From: Chlamydiia bacterium
GTDB lineage: Bacteria; Chlamydiota; Chlamydiia; Chlamydiales; Simkaniaceae
Assembly: GCA_020440405.1 (NCBI GenBank)
Contig: JAGROF010000010.1
Coordinates: 1 to 23,364 of the forward strand
Length of the DNA: 23,364 nucleotides
Direction: 5' to 3'
Below the pieces are notes generated by a model that ran no database searches, had not been told where the DNA came from, and was given only the letters and a program-made list of their open reading frames with translations. The translations under genes were made by a program, and so were the position numbers. Positions 7,213 through 13,656 of this stretch are shown in pieces (within the stretch, counting starts at the first letter, position 1; every line of letters begins with the position of its first letter).

Positions 7213-9840
7213 ATGGGAAAAAAATACTCTCATCCGCCACTTTTAGGAGACTACCCTTTTGAATCGAAAACATTTGGGGATCTCGACAAAGTTTTTGAAG
7301 CCTTTCGTGAAAAAGCGTTTCAAGAAAAAAATGCGCATGACAAAGGGGATTTTGTCAATCGCGCTCTAGTCGACTTGATTTTAAAAGCGCCTGAACCCTC
7401 CTTTCTTCTTGAAGGAGTGGTGGACTTCATGGGAAGAATTGAACAAGAAGGCATTGTAGAAAACTATACGTTTTCTTCTTTTGAGCTGTGGCTCAATCAG
7501 TTTTCAGGATTGAGTAAAGAGGAAAATTATAAAATTCGTGGAAAGATCGTCGGAAAGTGGATTCCACGAGATGCCTATCAAATCTACTTTCCCATCGGCA
7601 TGGGGAAATCTCATCGTGGGACCCATTTTGTTACAGCGCATAACTCTCCCGACTTAGATACGACAGTCGCATCATTTTGGGGATGGGTAGATGCCTTTGC
7701 TGCTCGTGTAGGAGAAGGGCTCCATATTTGGAACGTTCCTGGAGGCCCCCCTATCACACAAATAGAGATCGGTCTTCTTTTTGAAGACCTTTTGGGAAAG
7801 GAAGTGTTTAACTGCTTAGCTAAAACCCGCCTTTCCTTGACTTTAACCAGTTTGGATCTTCTTTCTCAAAAGGGGATGATTCGAAAGCATACCACTGACA
7901 GAGCTCTTAGTTTCGACCATGAGCGGCAGCGCAGTGCCGTGGTGCTCATCGATGAGAAAGGGTATTACTTAGGAGATTGGCGCACCATTGACGTTGAAGG
8001 GGTGCGGCAGGTTGTCATGTCATTCAATAACTGCTTGATGTGGTTTGAATCCAATTTGCATATTCAACTGATCTCTTGTTTTGCTCAAAAGACGCTCACG
8101 GTCGACCATATCTCAAAAGAGATTCGTACCCTTTTAGAGATGAAAATCAGTGAATGTACGCCCGCACAAGAACTCCCTCCAAAGCTTCTCCAGTTTGTGC
8201 ATGATTACTTAGTGAAAGTGCTTGGAGTAGAGAAAGGAAATGAAGCCACCTTTGAAGAATTTGCCCTGGCGATGGAAAAAATCGATATCGTCAATTTCAC
8301 CCAGATTATCTCTTGGCTACGCTCTTTATTAAAATCAGAGCTTTTTGATGCTTCAGGAATGCTGACAGAAAACCGTCCATTAATCTTTAATCAACTCGAA
8401 ATCTTAGTCAAACTTCTTTCCGAGGCATTTACAAGAATCCGCCAATATGTCGATAGCTTAAATATTGCGTTTCAGATCAAAACCGAGGTTTTTGGGTTTA
8501 AGCCGCAATCCTTGTCCCATCGAACAGATATTGAAGAGATCCGCTCTAAAATGGGGAATTATTCTTATTTGACAGTGAATCAGGTAGATCTTGAAGGGCG
8601 TCCGATTCCCATTGGAATCATCCATAGCCATGAGATTCAAGATGAGGTTTTAGGAACGGTCACACTGAGAGATTTTTGTAACCGCGAAGAGATGAAAATC
8701 CCTTCTTACCTCGAAATCATTAGTGTGATCGACCATCATAAAAGTGCCCTTCTTACCGATTCCCCTCCTCGCGCCATCATTAGCGATGCTCAATCTTCGA
8801 ACACCCTTGTTGCAGAGCTGGCTTTTATCATCAATGATCAGTATGGGCTGGGGGGAATGAGTGAAAAAGAGATGAATGCGCAGCTGGGGGAACTGGAAAA
8901 AAAGCTCGACTCTGTCCAGAACCTGCGCCTCTATCAACGTCTGTTGCAGAAGAAAAAAGTACTCCATACCGACTGCGAACATTATGTTGACCCTAAGCGG
9001 GAGCTTGTAGAATACCTTCACTTTGTTTATGCCATTTTAGATGATACCGACCTCTTAACAAAAGTGTCTCGCGTTGATGTAGAATGTATGGCATCTCTTC
9101 TGAATCGCATGAAAACGTTGATTGCAGGGAAAGAAATGGAAATCGTCCATTTTGATGATATTCGTGAAGATGGAGATTTTACAGCCAAAGCGGCGCAACG
9201 ACTGCTGCAAAATGAAGATTTTTATTCTCTGTATAGCAAGGTTTATGCGCATAAAGAACAGGGAGTGGATGAAAACTTGGCAAAAGCGACTCGCGGCGAA
9301 CCTTCAAACATTTTCACCGATACAAAAATACTCAACTACAGCAACCGGGTAGGGCAAACAAAGATCTTTGCTTGTAACTATGGAAACTTTGAAAAGGCTG
9401 CCCCTGACTTGCGCAAGCTATGGTATGAAAAAGCGCTAAATGTCTATGCCAATAACCGAGAGATCATGCTTCACCTCCATGCAATCTCGACAGTTGCCAG
9501 TGCAGAGGAGCTGTTTAAAGGAGGAAAGATTTCCTATAACCATAAAGATGAGATGTGGTTTTGGGTGCCCCACACGGAACTGGCTGTAGAAAAACTTAAG
9601 CTTTTCCTGAGCGGTTTTAAGGGGTCCAAAGCGGCAGCGTGCTTAGAGTTTGAGTTGGAGCTTATTGGGAATAATGCCCGAGAGCTTTCACAGATCTTTA
9701 AGGAGAGTTTCCTTCCGATTCCCCATCACCTGCCGAAAAAGCCTACAGATCTTCCTCTTGCAATCTTAAGATACAATGCGGGAGGACTTAACTCCCGCAA
9801 AGCGATGATTGCTCCGTATCTTCCCCGCCTTGACCAGTAA
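7213..9840 (+). CDS. Very large DHH-family phosphoesterase (family II pyrophosphatase-like)
   Basis: Three separated motifs identify this 875-residue protein as a DHH-superfamily hydrolase: HNSPDLDT with His143, Asp147 and Asp149; VIDHHKS with Asp507-His508-His509; and ILDDTDLLT with Asp610/611. This order matches family II (Mn-dependent) inorganic pyrophosphatases and PRUNE-type exopolyphosphatases. A later RVGQTKIFACNYGNFE stretch resembles the start of a DHHA2 domain. Those enzymes are only about 310-550 residues. Here some 360 residues separate the first motif from DHH, where a pyrophosphatase has fewer than 100, and about 140 residues precede the first motif. The likely chemistry is metal-dependent phosphoester or phosphoanhydride hydrolysis; the substrate is unknown. 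ATG 7213 is preferred over TTG 7207; no clear Shine-Dalgarno is seen. Confidence 0.8.
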   Translation: MGKKYSHPPLLGDYPFESKTFGDLDKVFEAFREKAFQEKNAHDKGDFVNRALVDLILKAPEPSFLLEGVVDFMGRIEQEGIVENYTFSSFELWLNQFSGLSKEENYKIRGKIVGKWIPRDAYQIYFPIGMGKSHRGTHFVTAHNSPDLDTTVASFWGWVDAFAARVGEGLHIWNVPGGPPITQIEIGLLFEDLLGKEVFNCLAKTRLSLTLTSLDLLSQKGMIRKHTTDRALSFDHERQRSAVVLIDEKGYYLGDWRTIDVEGVRQVVMSFNNCLMWFESNLHIQLISCFAQKTLTVDHISKEIRTLLEMKISECTPAQELPPKLLQFVHDYLVKVLGVEKGNEATFEEFALAMEKIDIVNFTQIISWLRSLLKSELFDASGMLTENRPLIFNQLEILVKLLSEAFTRIRQYVDSLNIAFQIKTEVFGFKPQSLSHRTDIEEIRSKMGNYSYLTVNQVDLEGRPIPIGIIHSHEIQDEVLGTVTLRDFCNREEMKIPSYLEIISVIDHHKSALLTDSPPRAIISDAQSSNTLVAELAFIINDQYGLGGMSEKEMNAQLGELEKKLDSVQNLRLYQRLLQKKKVLHTDCEHYVDPKRELVEYLHFVYAILDDTDLLTKVSRVDVECMASLLNRMKTLIAGKEMEIVHFDDIREDGDFTAKAAQRLLQNEDFYSLYSKVYAHKEQGVDENLAKATRGEPSNIFTDTKILNYSNRVGQTKIFACNYGNFEKAAPDLRKLWYEKALNVYANNREIMLHLHAISTVASAEELFKGGKISYNHKDEMWFWVPHTELAVEKLKLFLSGFKGSKAAACLEFELELIGNNARELSQIFKESFLPIPHHLPKKPTDLPLAILRYNAGGLNSRKAMIAPYLPRLDQ

Positions 9841-9855
9841 ATGGTAGAGAAGAGA

Positions 9856-10110
9856 CTATTCTTCGACTTTCTTGCCGTCCTCTTCGAGGATTTCAAGGTT
9901 TACACGGATGTTATTGCGGCTTGCAACCGACATCAGAAGCGTACGGATTGAGTTAATGGTCTTTCCTTTCTTTCCGATAATTTTTCCGATATCGCTTTTT
10001 TCAACACTCAGTTCAATAATGAGGGTGTGTTTTCCAACAATTTCATTAATCTTGACTTGATCAGGGTTGTCTACGAGATTTTTAACGATGTACTCTACAA
10101 ATTCTTTCAT
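9856..10110 (-). CDS. KH-domain RNA-binding protein (KhpA-like)
   Basis: This 84-residue protein is a single KH domain. The RNA-gripping GxxG loop is in IIGKKGKTINSIR, followed by RTLLMSVASRNNIRVNLEIL, the usual C-terminal helix and strand, as in KhpA/YlqC proteins. In Gram-positive bacteria KhpA partners KhpB (Jag) in RNA binding and cell-envelope control; a role here is by analogy only. AAGGA lies about nine bases before the ATG. Its stop is 15 bases from that of the convergent DHH gene. A palindromic hairpin lies just upstream, between it and rluD. Confidence 0.93.
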   Translation of the reverse strand: MKEFVEYIVKNLVDNPDQVKINEIVGKHTLIIELSVEKSDIGKIIGKKGKTINSIRTLLMSVASRNNIRVNLEILEEDGKKVEE

Positions 10111-10136
10111 GGTTCGGTCCTTGGTTGCGTGGCAGC

Positions 10137-10165
10137 ATTACCCTAGAGAATTCTCTAGGGGTAAT
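10137..10165. repeat. Near-perfect palindrome between rluD and the KH gene
   Basis: The 20 bases at 10141-10160 are a perfect palindrome (CCCTAGAGAA and its complement). Flanking ATTA (10137-10140) and GTAAT (10161-10165) extend it with a one-base bulge. It can form a stem of 8 or more base pairs with an AATT loop. No T-run follows on either strand, so it is not a classic intrinsic terminator. Confidence 0.75.
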
Positions 10166-10199
10166 CTAGATACCGCTTATTCTAATCAAAAATGTGATA

Positions 10200-11096
10200 T
10201 TAATCTACCTCAAAGTGTGGCTGCAGCCACTTCTGGAAATCCTCAGGTGGGGGCGCTGTAATGGTGATTTTCTCTCCTGTTTGAGGATGGGGAAACGTTA
10301 AGCGATGAGCATGCAGAAGGGTTCTTTGAATGCCCATTTTCCGGTTGAGTTTTTCACTACCATAAATAGGATCACCTAAGACTGGTGTCTTTTGTTCCTT
10401 GAGGTGGACCCGAATTTGGTGCGTCCTTCCTGTTACGGGACGGGCGCGGACAAGGAAAAATCCGTTATGTCCCCCAAGAACATCAAAATGGGTGAGGGCC
10501 TCCCTCCCTGTTTCTGTGACCGTCATTTCTTTCCGCTTCACTTTGTGTCGCCCAATCGGAGCATTGACCGTTTCTTGGGGAGGTCTTCCTACAGTAATCG
10601 TGAGATATTCTTTCTGAATGTCTCGGTTTGAAAAGGAAGCAATGAGTTTTTGATGGGCTTCCACTGTTTTTGCGGCAAGGAGAACTCCTGAAGTGTCTTT
10701 ATCGAGGCGGTGGACAATTCCGGGGCGCAAGTCCTGAGGGGGGAGGGATTGGCAGTGATGGAGAAGGGCATTGACGAACGTTCCCGTGGGGTGCCCTGGA
10801 GCAGGGTGGACGACCATGCCGATAGGTTTATAGATGCAGATGACCGATGCATCCTCATAGAGGACCTCTAGAGAGATCGGTTCAGGAACCAATTCGAGCT
10901 CTGGAGAGGCGAGAAAAAAGATTTGAATCTCATCCCCTACCTGGGGAATTTCCCGCTTCTTCACCTGCTTCCCATTGCACGTTACCGAACCTTTTTCAAT
11001 TAAATATTGAAAATAGCTTCGAGAGTGCTCGGTAAACTGCTCAGAGCAAAGCTTATCGAGTCTTTTAGGCTCTTTTACAATAAAACTTTTAGTCAT
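10200..11096 (-). CDS. rluD: 23S rRNA pseudouridine synthase, RluD family
   Basis: The 298-residue protein has an N-terminal S4 RNA-binding domain (residues about 12-58) and an RluA-type pseudouridine synthase domain with catalytic HRLDKDTSGVLL (Asp132), plus YKPIGMVVHP and GRTHQIRVHL. RluD-family enzymes isomerise uridines in helix 69 of 23S rRNA; the C. trachomatis equivalent is annotated sfhB (CT658, from memory). RluA/RluC paralogues share these motifs, so the exact target uridines are inferred. The ATG at 11096 has no Shine-Dalgarno but a TATAAT only seven bases upstream, suggesting a leaderless transcript. Read-through from the small genes 37 bases upstream is also possible. Confidence 0.9.
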   Translation of the reverse strand: MTKSFIVKEPKRLDKLCSEQFTEHSRSYFQYLIEKGSVTCNGKQVKKREIPQVGDEIQIFFLASPELELVPEPISLEVLYEDASVICIYKPIGMVVHPAPGHPTGTFVNALLHHCQSLPPQDLRPGIVHRLDKDTSGVLLAAKTVEAHQKLIASFSNRDIQKEYLTITVGRPPQETVNAPIGRHKVKRKEMTVTETGREALTHFDVLGGHNGFFLVRARPVTGRTHQIRVHLKEQKTPVLGDPIYGSEKLNRKMGIQRTLLHAHRLTFPHPQTGEKITITAPPPEDFQKWLQPHFEVD

Positions 11097-11103
11097 GGAA
11101 GAG

Positions 11104-11112
11104 ATTATAGCA
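11104..11112 (-). promoter_or_regulatory. Extended -10 element directly before rluD
   Basis: Read on the minus strand, TGC followed by TATAAT forms an extended -10 box. Only seven bases separate it from the rluD ATG, so transcription would start at or next to the start codon. No good -35 is visible, as is common for extended -10 promoters. Confidence 0.45.
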
Positions 11113-11132
11113 TGAATGGGATTTATCCCCTA

Positions 11133-11414
11133 TTAGCCCTCTTCTTCAATACGCTCTTTAATCTTGCGCTGGACCTTCTCATGCTGGGCTTTAGCCTGGC
11201 TCAGACTATTATTGATCATTTGCATCATATTTTGCTCAAAAGCGGAAACCATCTGTGGAGTGACACCAGCCCCGAACCATTGTTCCATCCACTTTTCAAA
11301 GCCTGGGGCTTTGTCTGGGGTGTACATTTTGCTCATGCCTGTTTGGATTTGCTGAGGCATATCCCCAGATTGCGTTGGATCATTCCCATCAGGGCCTTGA
11401 ACTCCACCCACCAC
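11133..11414 (-). CDS. Small helical protein, unknown function
   Basis: A 93-residue product not recognised as a known family. The first 30 residues are Gly/Gln/Pro-rich (GGVQGPDGNDPTQSGDMPQQIQ). From about residue 36 the sequence becomes a likely helical domain (PGFEKWMEQWFGAG...), ending in a charged amphipathic helix that could be a coiled coil. The GTG start at 11414 overlaps the upstream TAG by one base and is preceded by AGAGGAG at good spacing, so it should be translationally coupled to the 53-residue gene before it. rluD follows 37 bases downstream. A needle-like or secreted protein is conceivable from size and composition but unproven. Confidence 0.7.
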   Translation of the reverse strand: MVGGVQGPDGNDPTQSGDMPQQIQTGMSKMYTPDKAPGFEKWMEQWFGAGVTPQMVSAFEQNMMQMINNSLSQAKAQHEKVQRKIKERIEEEG

Positions 11415-11575
11415 TACTGGCTCCTCTGCAGAGCATTTTCCTTGGCAATGCTTGCAAGTTGATCTGCGTATTGGTCATGAAAAAAGTCGATTGCCGAATC
11501 CGCATTGACGTTTGTTGAAGGGGGCTCCATAGGAGGGAGGCTCCCTGAAGAATTGACACCTGAAACACCACTCAT
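11414..11575 (-). CDS. 53-residue protein with Ser/Pro/Asn-rich N-terminus
   Basis: A very short gene with strong translation signals: AAGGAGAAGG ends three bases before the ATG at 11575, and the stop (TAG) overlaps the next gene's GTG by one base. Residues 1-27 are rich in Ser, Pro, Asn and Gly and contain no Lys or Arg (MSGVSGVNSSGSLPP...), the composition often seen in type III secretion signals. Residues 28-53 look helical (AIDFFHDQYADQLASIAKENAL). No family is recognised. It could be the N-terminal part of one longer protein if a frameshift joined it to the 93-residue gene. Confidence 0.65.
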   Translation of the reverse strand: MSGVSGVNSSGSLPPMEPPSTNVNADSAIDFFHDQYADQLASIAKENALQRSQ

Positions 11576-11599
11576 TTTCCTTCTCCTTGTCTAAAATAG

Positions 11600-11628
11600 A
11601 CCTTAACTAGGTTGGGCGCTCCTGTCAA
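11600..11628 (-). promoter_or_regulatory. Probable promoter of the 53/93-residue gene pair
   Basis: On the minus strand a perfect -35 TTGACA (11623-11628) is followed after 17 bases by TAAGGT (11600-11605), a poor -10. The ATG is 24 bases further on. It lies just downstream of the terminator that ends the preceding 65-residue gene, so a new promoter is expected here. Confidence 0.45.
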
Positions 11629-11647
11629 ATCTTTATGAAGCAAAAAA

Positions 11648-11672
11648 AAGCCCTCACAATGTGTGAGGGCTT
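11648..11672 (-). terminator. Intrinsic terminator of the 65-residue gene
   Basis: AAGCCCTCACA (11648-11658) pairs perfectly with TGTGAGGGCTT (11662-11672) around a three-base loop. On the minus strand the 11-bp stem is followed at once by a run of T, and it begins eight bases after the stop codon at 11681, a textbook rho-independent terminator. Confidence 0.9.
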
Positions 11673-11680
11673 AAGCTGTT

Positions 11681-11878
11681 TTAGCTCTGTCCTGCAATGG
11701 CAGGATCACCTGTCGATTGCGCTAGAGACTCCAAACTACTTTGGTAAGATTGGTTAACTTGTTGGGTTAAGTTGGTATTTTGCACATCTTGCATTTCGAG
11801 CTGCTCCATCAAATTTGCTTGATTAGAGCTTTCAGTCGCATTGACTTCTGAAATAGCCTGAATACCTTCTACTGACAT
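11681..11878 (-). CDS. 65-residue acidic protein lacking Lys and Arg
   Basis: An unrecognised small protein with unusually complete expression signals: a promoter with perfect -10 TATAAT, a GGGAGAAGG ribosome site six bases before the ATG, and an intrinsic terminator right after the stop. It is thus a monocistronic gene. The sequence is rich in Gln, Asn, Ser, Thr and Glu and contains no Lys, Arg or His, which is rare even for a small protein. A central heptad-like stretch (NLMEQLEMQDVQNTNLTQQV) suggests an amphipathic helix. The N-terminal composition would suit a secretion substrate or needle-like subunit, but no homology is claimed. Confidence 0.78.
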   Translation of the reverse strand: MSVEGIQAISEVNATESSNQANLMEQLEMQDVQNTNLTQQVNQSYQSSLESLAQSTGDPAIAGQS

Positions 11879-11921
11879 ATATTGCCTTCTCCCTTGATTG
11901 TTTTCTTTGATCCTTAGGTTT

Positions 11922-11950
11922 ATTATAACCTATAGAATTTAAATCCACAA
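11922..11950 (-). promoter_or_regulatory. Promoter with palindrome overlapping the -10 box
   Basis: On the minus strand TTGTGG (11945-11950), a 17-base spacer and a perfect TATAAT (11922-11927) precede the 65-residue gene. The -10 is embedded in TAGGTT-N6-AACCTA (11915-11932), a perfect inverted repeat placed where a repressor could block polymerase. Confidence 0.7.
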
Positions 11951-11966
11951 CCTTTATTAAGATTAG

Positions 11967-12548
11967 ATGAATATAGAAATTATTGATAATAAGAGGTTTG
12001 CAGAGATATGGGTCGAGGGAGAAAAGTGGAAAGAGGTTCATAGACGTCTCTATAAGAACCACTTAAAAGAAATTTTACGTACCTCTAATAAAAAAGACCT
12101 AAGTGACTTATGCTTAAAGGTTGATCGAAAAATCGCTCGGATGCTCGTATATAAGTGGTTGGCTCTAAGGGGATTTATGAAATCAGAGCTTACAAAGAAG
12201 CTCAACGCGTACCAAATCGATCCTCAGGCTTCTGCTGAGATCCTCTCAGAGTGCGAGAAATTGGGATATCTAGACGATCTGAGAGAGGGAGAGCTGCGGA
12301 TTAAACGGGGAAAGAGAAGAGGATTGGGACCTTTGGCCATCGCCCAAAAGGTTCCTGAGCTCAAGGAGCTTGTTCGAGAGACTTTTACTGATGAAGAGCA
12401 ACGAGGTGAAATTGCGCGATGGATTGAAAAGAAAACCCGATCGGAATCTCTTTCAAATCTTAAAGTCAAACAACGTCTTTTTCGATTTTTAATGGGAAAA
12501 GGGTTTGATCCTACACTGATTCGAGAACAATTGCTTGTAGACGAGTAA
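11967..12548 (+). CDS. recX: Regulatory protein RecX
   Basis: RecX binds RecA filaments and limits strand exchange. The 193-residue product is highly charged and helical. It shows RecX-type three-helix repeats: MLVYKWLALRGFMKSELTKKL corresponds to the conserved LxxRxhSxxELxxKL unit, EILSECEKLGYLDD to the following AxxhhxxLxxxGYLDD unit, and KRGKRRGLGPLAIAQKV to the GxxxhxxxLxxKGI unit. The ATG at 11967 has only a weak AAGATTAG upstream, and the 5' region overlaps the divergent promoter of the 65-residue gene. Sequence divergence is considerable, so the call is good but not certain. Confidence 0.8.
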   Translation: MNIEIIDNKRFAEIWVEGEKWKEVHRRLYKNHLKEILRTSNKKDLSDLCLKVDRKIARMLVYKWLALRGFMKSELTKKLNAYQIDPQASAEILSECEKLGYLDDLREGELRIKRGKRRGLGPLAIAQKVPELKELVRETFTDEEQRGEIARWIEKKTRSESLSNLKVKQRLFRFLMGKGFDPTLIREQLLVDE

Positions 12549-12560
12549 ACCCAGTTGGGT

Positions 12561-12658
12561 TATATACACATCATGATTCAAAAATTGTTTTTGACTGCGT
12601 CGACTTAGCTTCAAAATTCTTGTCAAATTCCCAATTTTTGAAACACGATATGTATATA
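12561..12658. repeat. 27-base inverted repeat upstream of hemA
   Basis: Arms 12561-12587 and 12632-12658 match as reverse complements at 24 of 27 positions, with the innermost 11 bases (TTCAAAAATTG) perfect, around a 44-base spacer. The structure fills most of the recX-hemA gap and ends 26 bases before the hemA ATG. It is A+T rich and lacks a T-run suited to termination. It could be a regulatory site or a miniature element remnant. Confidence 0.75.
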
Positions 12659-12684
12659 CGATTTTTTGAGTAAGTGTACGTTAC

Positions 12685-13656
12685 ATGCAAGTTGGTGTTG
12701 TAGGGATCAGTCACAAGTCATCGTCTTTGTCTTTACGTGAAAAGCTCGCACGTGCCTTTCAAAAGGAGTTTCGAGAAACACCAAGGACGATTCTTTTATC
12801 GACATGTAATCGGACAGAGCTCTATTTCTGTGCCCAAAGTTTGGCAGACAAACAGATCGAAATTTTAGCGCACTTAAGGGAGCATGTAACTGCAAGTTTC
12901 GAACATGCGCTTTATTCATATTTTAGACAGGATTGTTTCCAACATTTAGGAAAGGTAATTTCAGGAATTGATAGTGCGATCTTAGGGGAAAGCGATATCC
13001 AAAGACAGGTGAAGCTTGCTTATGAAGAAGCCCGAAAACGGGGGAATCTTTCTCACGAGCTCCATTATCTTTTCCAAAAAGGGCTCAAAATTGGCAAGGA
13101 AATGCGGACTTCTTTTCTTTTGACAAAACAAGGGATTCCTCTTCCCTTTGCAGTCGCTTCGATTTTGGAAGGGAATCGGAAGATACTGAAGCATTGCCGC
13201 GTGCTTTTTGTGGGAAACTCTTCGATCAATCGCACGTTGATGGGATTTTTCAAACAGAAGGGATGCACACAAATGACCCTGTGTACACGCATGACAGAAG
13301 GGGATTTTCCTGTTGTTGACATCACCCACTGGAATGGATTAGAGGAATGGAACCATTATGATGTGGTGGTGTGTGGAACGAATCATGATCGGTTTGTCAT
13401 TGACCATGCTCAGCAAGATGTTGAAGAGACACTTTTGTTTGATTTAAGCGTTCCTCGTAATATTAATCCCATGCTTGCGCGCCATCCCAATCTGAAGCTC
13501 TATAATATCGATCAAATTGGGGAGCTTGCTCGAAAGAAGAAGGATGAAAAAGAAATCCTTTTGTGTGAAAATGTCATTGAAAAAGCCGTGGAAAGGCAAA
13601 TGGAACTTTTTAAAGAGCGAAGGCAAGCAAAATGGCGTTACGCCGCTGCACTTTAA
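12685..13656 (+). CDS. hemA: Glutamyl-tRNA reductase (short form)
   Basis: HemA reduces glutamyl-tRNA to glutamate-1-semialdehyde with NADPH, the first step of C5 tetrapyrrole synthesis. Evidence: N-terminal GISHKSSSLSLREKLA, the catalytic STCNRTELYF with nucleophile Cys41, GIDSAILGESDIQRQVKLAYEEA near residues 94-116, and LFDLSVPRNINP in the NADPH domain. At 323 residues it is about 100 shorter than typical enzymes, with most of the C-terminal dimerisation helix missing. The dinucleotide loop reads VGNSSINRT instead of the usual GAGEMG. Chlamydial HemA proteins are also short, as I recall. No clear Shine-Dalgarno is seen. The last 25 bases overlap the next gene. Confidence 0.93.
   Translation: MQVGVVGISHKSSSLSLREKLARAFQKEFRETPRTILLSTCNRTELYFCAQSLADKQIEILAHLREHVTASFEHALYSYFRQDCFQHLGKVISGIDSAILGESDIQRQVKLAYEEARKRGNLSHELHYLFQKGLKIGKEMRTSFLLTKQGIPLPFAVASILEGNRKILKHCRVLFVGNSSINRTLMGFFKQKGCTQMTLCTRMTEGDFPVVDITHWNGLEEWNHYDVVVCGTNHDRFVIDHAQQDVEETLLFDLSVPRNINPMLARHPNLKLYNIDQIGELARKKKDEKEILLCENVIEKAVERQMELFKERRQAKWRYAAAL

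Noticed and set aside
11389..11571. 60-residue minus-strand open frame overlapping the 53-residue gene
   Set aside because: The other frame has the ATG right after AAGGAGAAGG and a coupled downstream gene; this one has neither.
12982..13329. 115-residue minus-strand open frame
   Set aside because: Antisense to hemA with no ribosome site or recognisable motif.
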